Shown here: positions 62,896 to 64,000 of the stretch, piece after piece
How positions within the stretch are numbered: the first letter of the stretch is position 1
Layout of the letters: each line of letters starts with the position of its first letter
DNA from: Hydrocarboniphaga effusa AP103
Lineage (GTDB): Bacteria > Pseudomonadota > Gammaproteobacteria > Nevskiales > Nevskiaceae
Direction: 5' to 3'
Assembly: GCF_000271305.1 (NCBI RefSeq)
Contig: NZ_AKGD01000002.1
Coordinates: 930,001-994,000, forward strand
Length of the DNA: 64,000 nt
The notes under the pieces: model-generated
Databases searched by the model: none
What the model was told of the DNA's origin: nothing
The model's input: only the letters and a program-made list of their open reading frames with translations
Position numbers and translations under genes: made by a program

Positions 62896-63004
62896 AGTGA
62901 AACTCCAAAAATGAGGCGACAAATCGAAGGGGCGCTAGTATTGTGATCGACCCCCTGGTTGTCAATCTTCCCGACGGCCGAAAAGCTCGTCCAGACGGCC
63001 TCGC

Positions 63005-64000
63005 ATGTCCCGATCCCTGCTCAAATCCACGAGTATCGTCAGCGGCCTGACGCTCGCCTCGCGCGTGCTCGGCCTGGTTCGCGAGATTACGCTCGCCCGG
63101 GCTTTCGGCGCCGGACCGCTGCTCGATGCCTTCTTCGTCGCGCTGATGCTGCCCAATCTGGGCCGCCGCATCTTCGCCGAAGGCGCGTTCTCGCAGGCCT
63201 TCGTGCCGGTGTTCACCGAGACCCACAAGAGCCAGCCGCACGAGGAGGTGCGCGATCTGGCCGCGGTGGTCATGGGCACGCTCGGCGGCGTGCTCGCGCT
63301 GGTGACCCTGATCGGCTGCCTCGCGGCTCCGCTGCTGGTCTGGGCCTTCGCGCCGGGCTTTCGTTCCGACCCGGCGCAGGAAGCGCTCGGGGCCGATCTG
63401 CTGCGCTGGACCTTTCCTTATCTGATGTTCATTTCGCTGACCTCGATGGCGGGCAGCATCCTGAACAGCTATGGGCGCTTCGCGGTTCCGGCCGCGGCGC
63501 CGGTGATCCTGAACCTCTGCATCATCGGCTCGGCCTGGATTTCGGCCGATTCGGTCATGGTGCTGGCCTACGCGGTATTTCTGGCCGGGGTGCTGCAGCT
63601 GCTGTCACAGCTGCCTTCGCTGGCGCGGCTGCGATTGTTGCCCGCCCCGAAGTTTTCGCTGCGCGACGCGCGCGTGAAGCGCATCGCCGGTCTGATGCTG
63701 CCGGTGGTGATCGGCTCGTCGGTGGCGCAGGTGAGCCTGCTGCTCAACACGAGCCTGGCGACGCTGATCGCCGACGGCGCGGTGAGCTGGCTCAATTTCG
63801 GCAGCCGCCTGATGGAGTTCCCGACCGGCATCTTCGCGATCGCGGTCGGCACGGTGATCCTGCCGGCGCTGTCGGCCAGGCACACCGATCGCTCGCCCGA
63901 GCAGTTCTCGGCGACCCTCGACTGGGGCCTGCGCACGATGCTGCTGCTCGGCCTGCCGTCGGCCGCGGGCCTGATCGTGCTCGGCGGGCCGCTGACGGCG
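63005..64000 (+). CDS. murJ: Lipid II flippase MurJ (partial, C-terminus beyond window)
   Basis: 332 codons seen, truncated by the right edge (full proteins are about 510-530). Flips lipid II to the periplasm during cell-wall synthesis. MSRSLLKSTSIVSGLTLASRVLGLVREITLARAFGAGPLLDAFFVALMLPNLGRRIFAEGAFSQAFVPVF is the MurJ/MviN start; later come WTFPYLMFISLTSMAGSILNSYGRFAVPA (core around TM4-5) and ALSARHTDRSPEQFSATLDWGLRTMLLLGLPSAAGL. About nine to ten membrane helices are covered. Divergent from rpsT, the conserved arrangement in this order. Confidence 0.96.
   Translation, partial: MSRSLLKSTSIVSGLTLASRVLGLVREITLARAFGAGPLLDAFFVALMLPNLGRRIFAEGAFSQAFVPVFTETHKSQPHEEVRDLAAVVMGTLGGVLALVTLIGCLAAPLLVWAFAPGFRSDPAQEALGADLLRWTFPYLMFISLTSMAGSILNSYGRFAVPAAAPVILNLCIIGSAWISADSVMVLAYAVFLAGVLQLLSQLPSLARLRLLPAPKFSLRDARVKRIAGLMLPVVIGSSVAQVSLLLNTSLATLIADGAVSWLNFGSRLMEFPTGIFAIAVGTVILPALSARHTDRSPEQFSATLDWGLRTMLLLGLPSAAGLIVLGGPLTA

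Overview
This is 64 kb of high-GC (by eye well above 60%), densely coding DNA from a motile, Gram-negative gammaproteobacterium. The best guess is the order Lysobacterales (Xanthomonadales). The inference rests on two plant/actinobacterial-type (class II) DAHP synthases, a lone RnfB encoded next to metG, the rplU-rpmA-obgE-proB...rpsT/murJ core block, a MarR-TolC-EmrAB operon, and several dispersed palindromic repeats of the kind common in this order. The window has no rRNA, no complete tRNA, no CRISPR array, no insertion sequence and no prophage.

Layout. 1-4.5 kb: the start of a CbpA-type J-domain gene, then a small exopolysaccharide module (a PilZ-containing Alg44-like protein, an Alg8-like synthase and a PL14-like lyase). 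4.5-10.4 kb: class II DAHP synthase, TfoX-like protein, AI-2E-type permease, a ZIP-like/permease hybrid and a UDP-glucuronate-epimerase-like enzyme. 10.4-28 kb: mostly single housekeeping and hypothetical genes (DUF938, MFS, MAPEG, hydroxyacid dehydrogenase, DUF72, pirin, OsmC, RluF, hydrolases, M14 peptidase, RlmC, PP_4765-type flavoprotein, YchJ, acyl-CoA dehydrogenase, TonB-like protein). 27.4-33.2 kb, minus strand: nth and a second DAHP synthase behind a leader peptide and attenuator, a lipoprotein, rnfB and metG. 33.3-37.9 kb: marR-tolC-emrA-emrB efflux operon. 37.9-47.5 kb: apbC, aldo/keto reductase, dcd, mscS-like gene, a large secreted amidohydrolase, and divergent glgA/glgB. 47.5-54.8 kb: a 470-bp inverted-repeat element followed by flgGHIJKL. 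54.8-64 kb: hydrolase, hypothetical gene, rplU-rpmA, obgE, proB, DUF2490 protein, TonB-dependent receptor, rpsT and the first two thirds of murJ.

Most notable observations. (1) The second DAHP synthase is preceded by a 21-codon leader peptide with the run Phe-Trp-Tyr-Tyr and a further Tyr, followed by mutually exclusive hairpins ending in a terminator: a transcription attenuator that appears to sense all three aromatic amino acids. The first DAHP synthase lacks it, so flux into the shikimate pathway is probably split between a regulated and an unregulated isozyme. (2) A dispersed CCCTCTCCCG-type palindromic repeat, intergenic at three places, also lies in frame inside metG and encodes the linker before the C-terminal tRNA-binding domain. 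(3) alg44-alg8-lyase forms a minimal c-di-GMP-type polysaccharide module, with a 129-bp imperfect palindrome between its first two genes. (4) The MarR operator overlaps a promoter -10 box and moves the likely marR start downstream. (5) A long nested inverted-repeat element sits where flgBCDEF would be expected.
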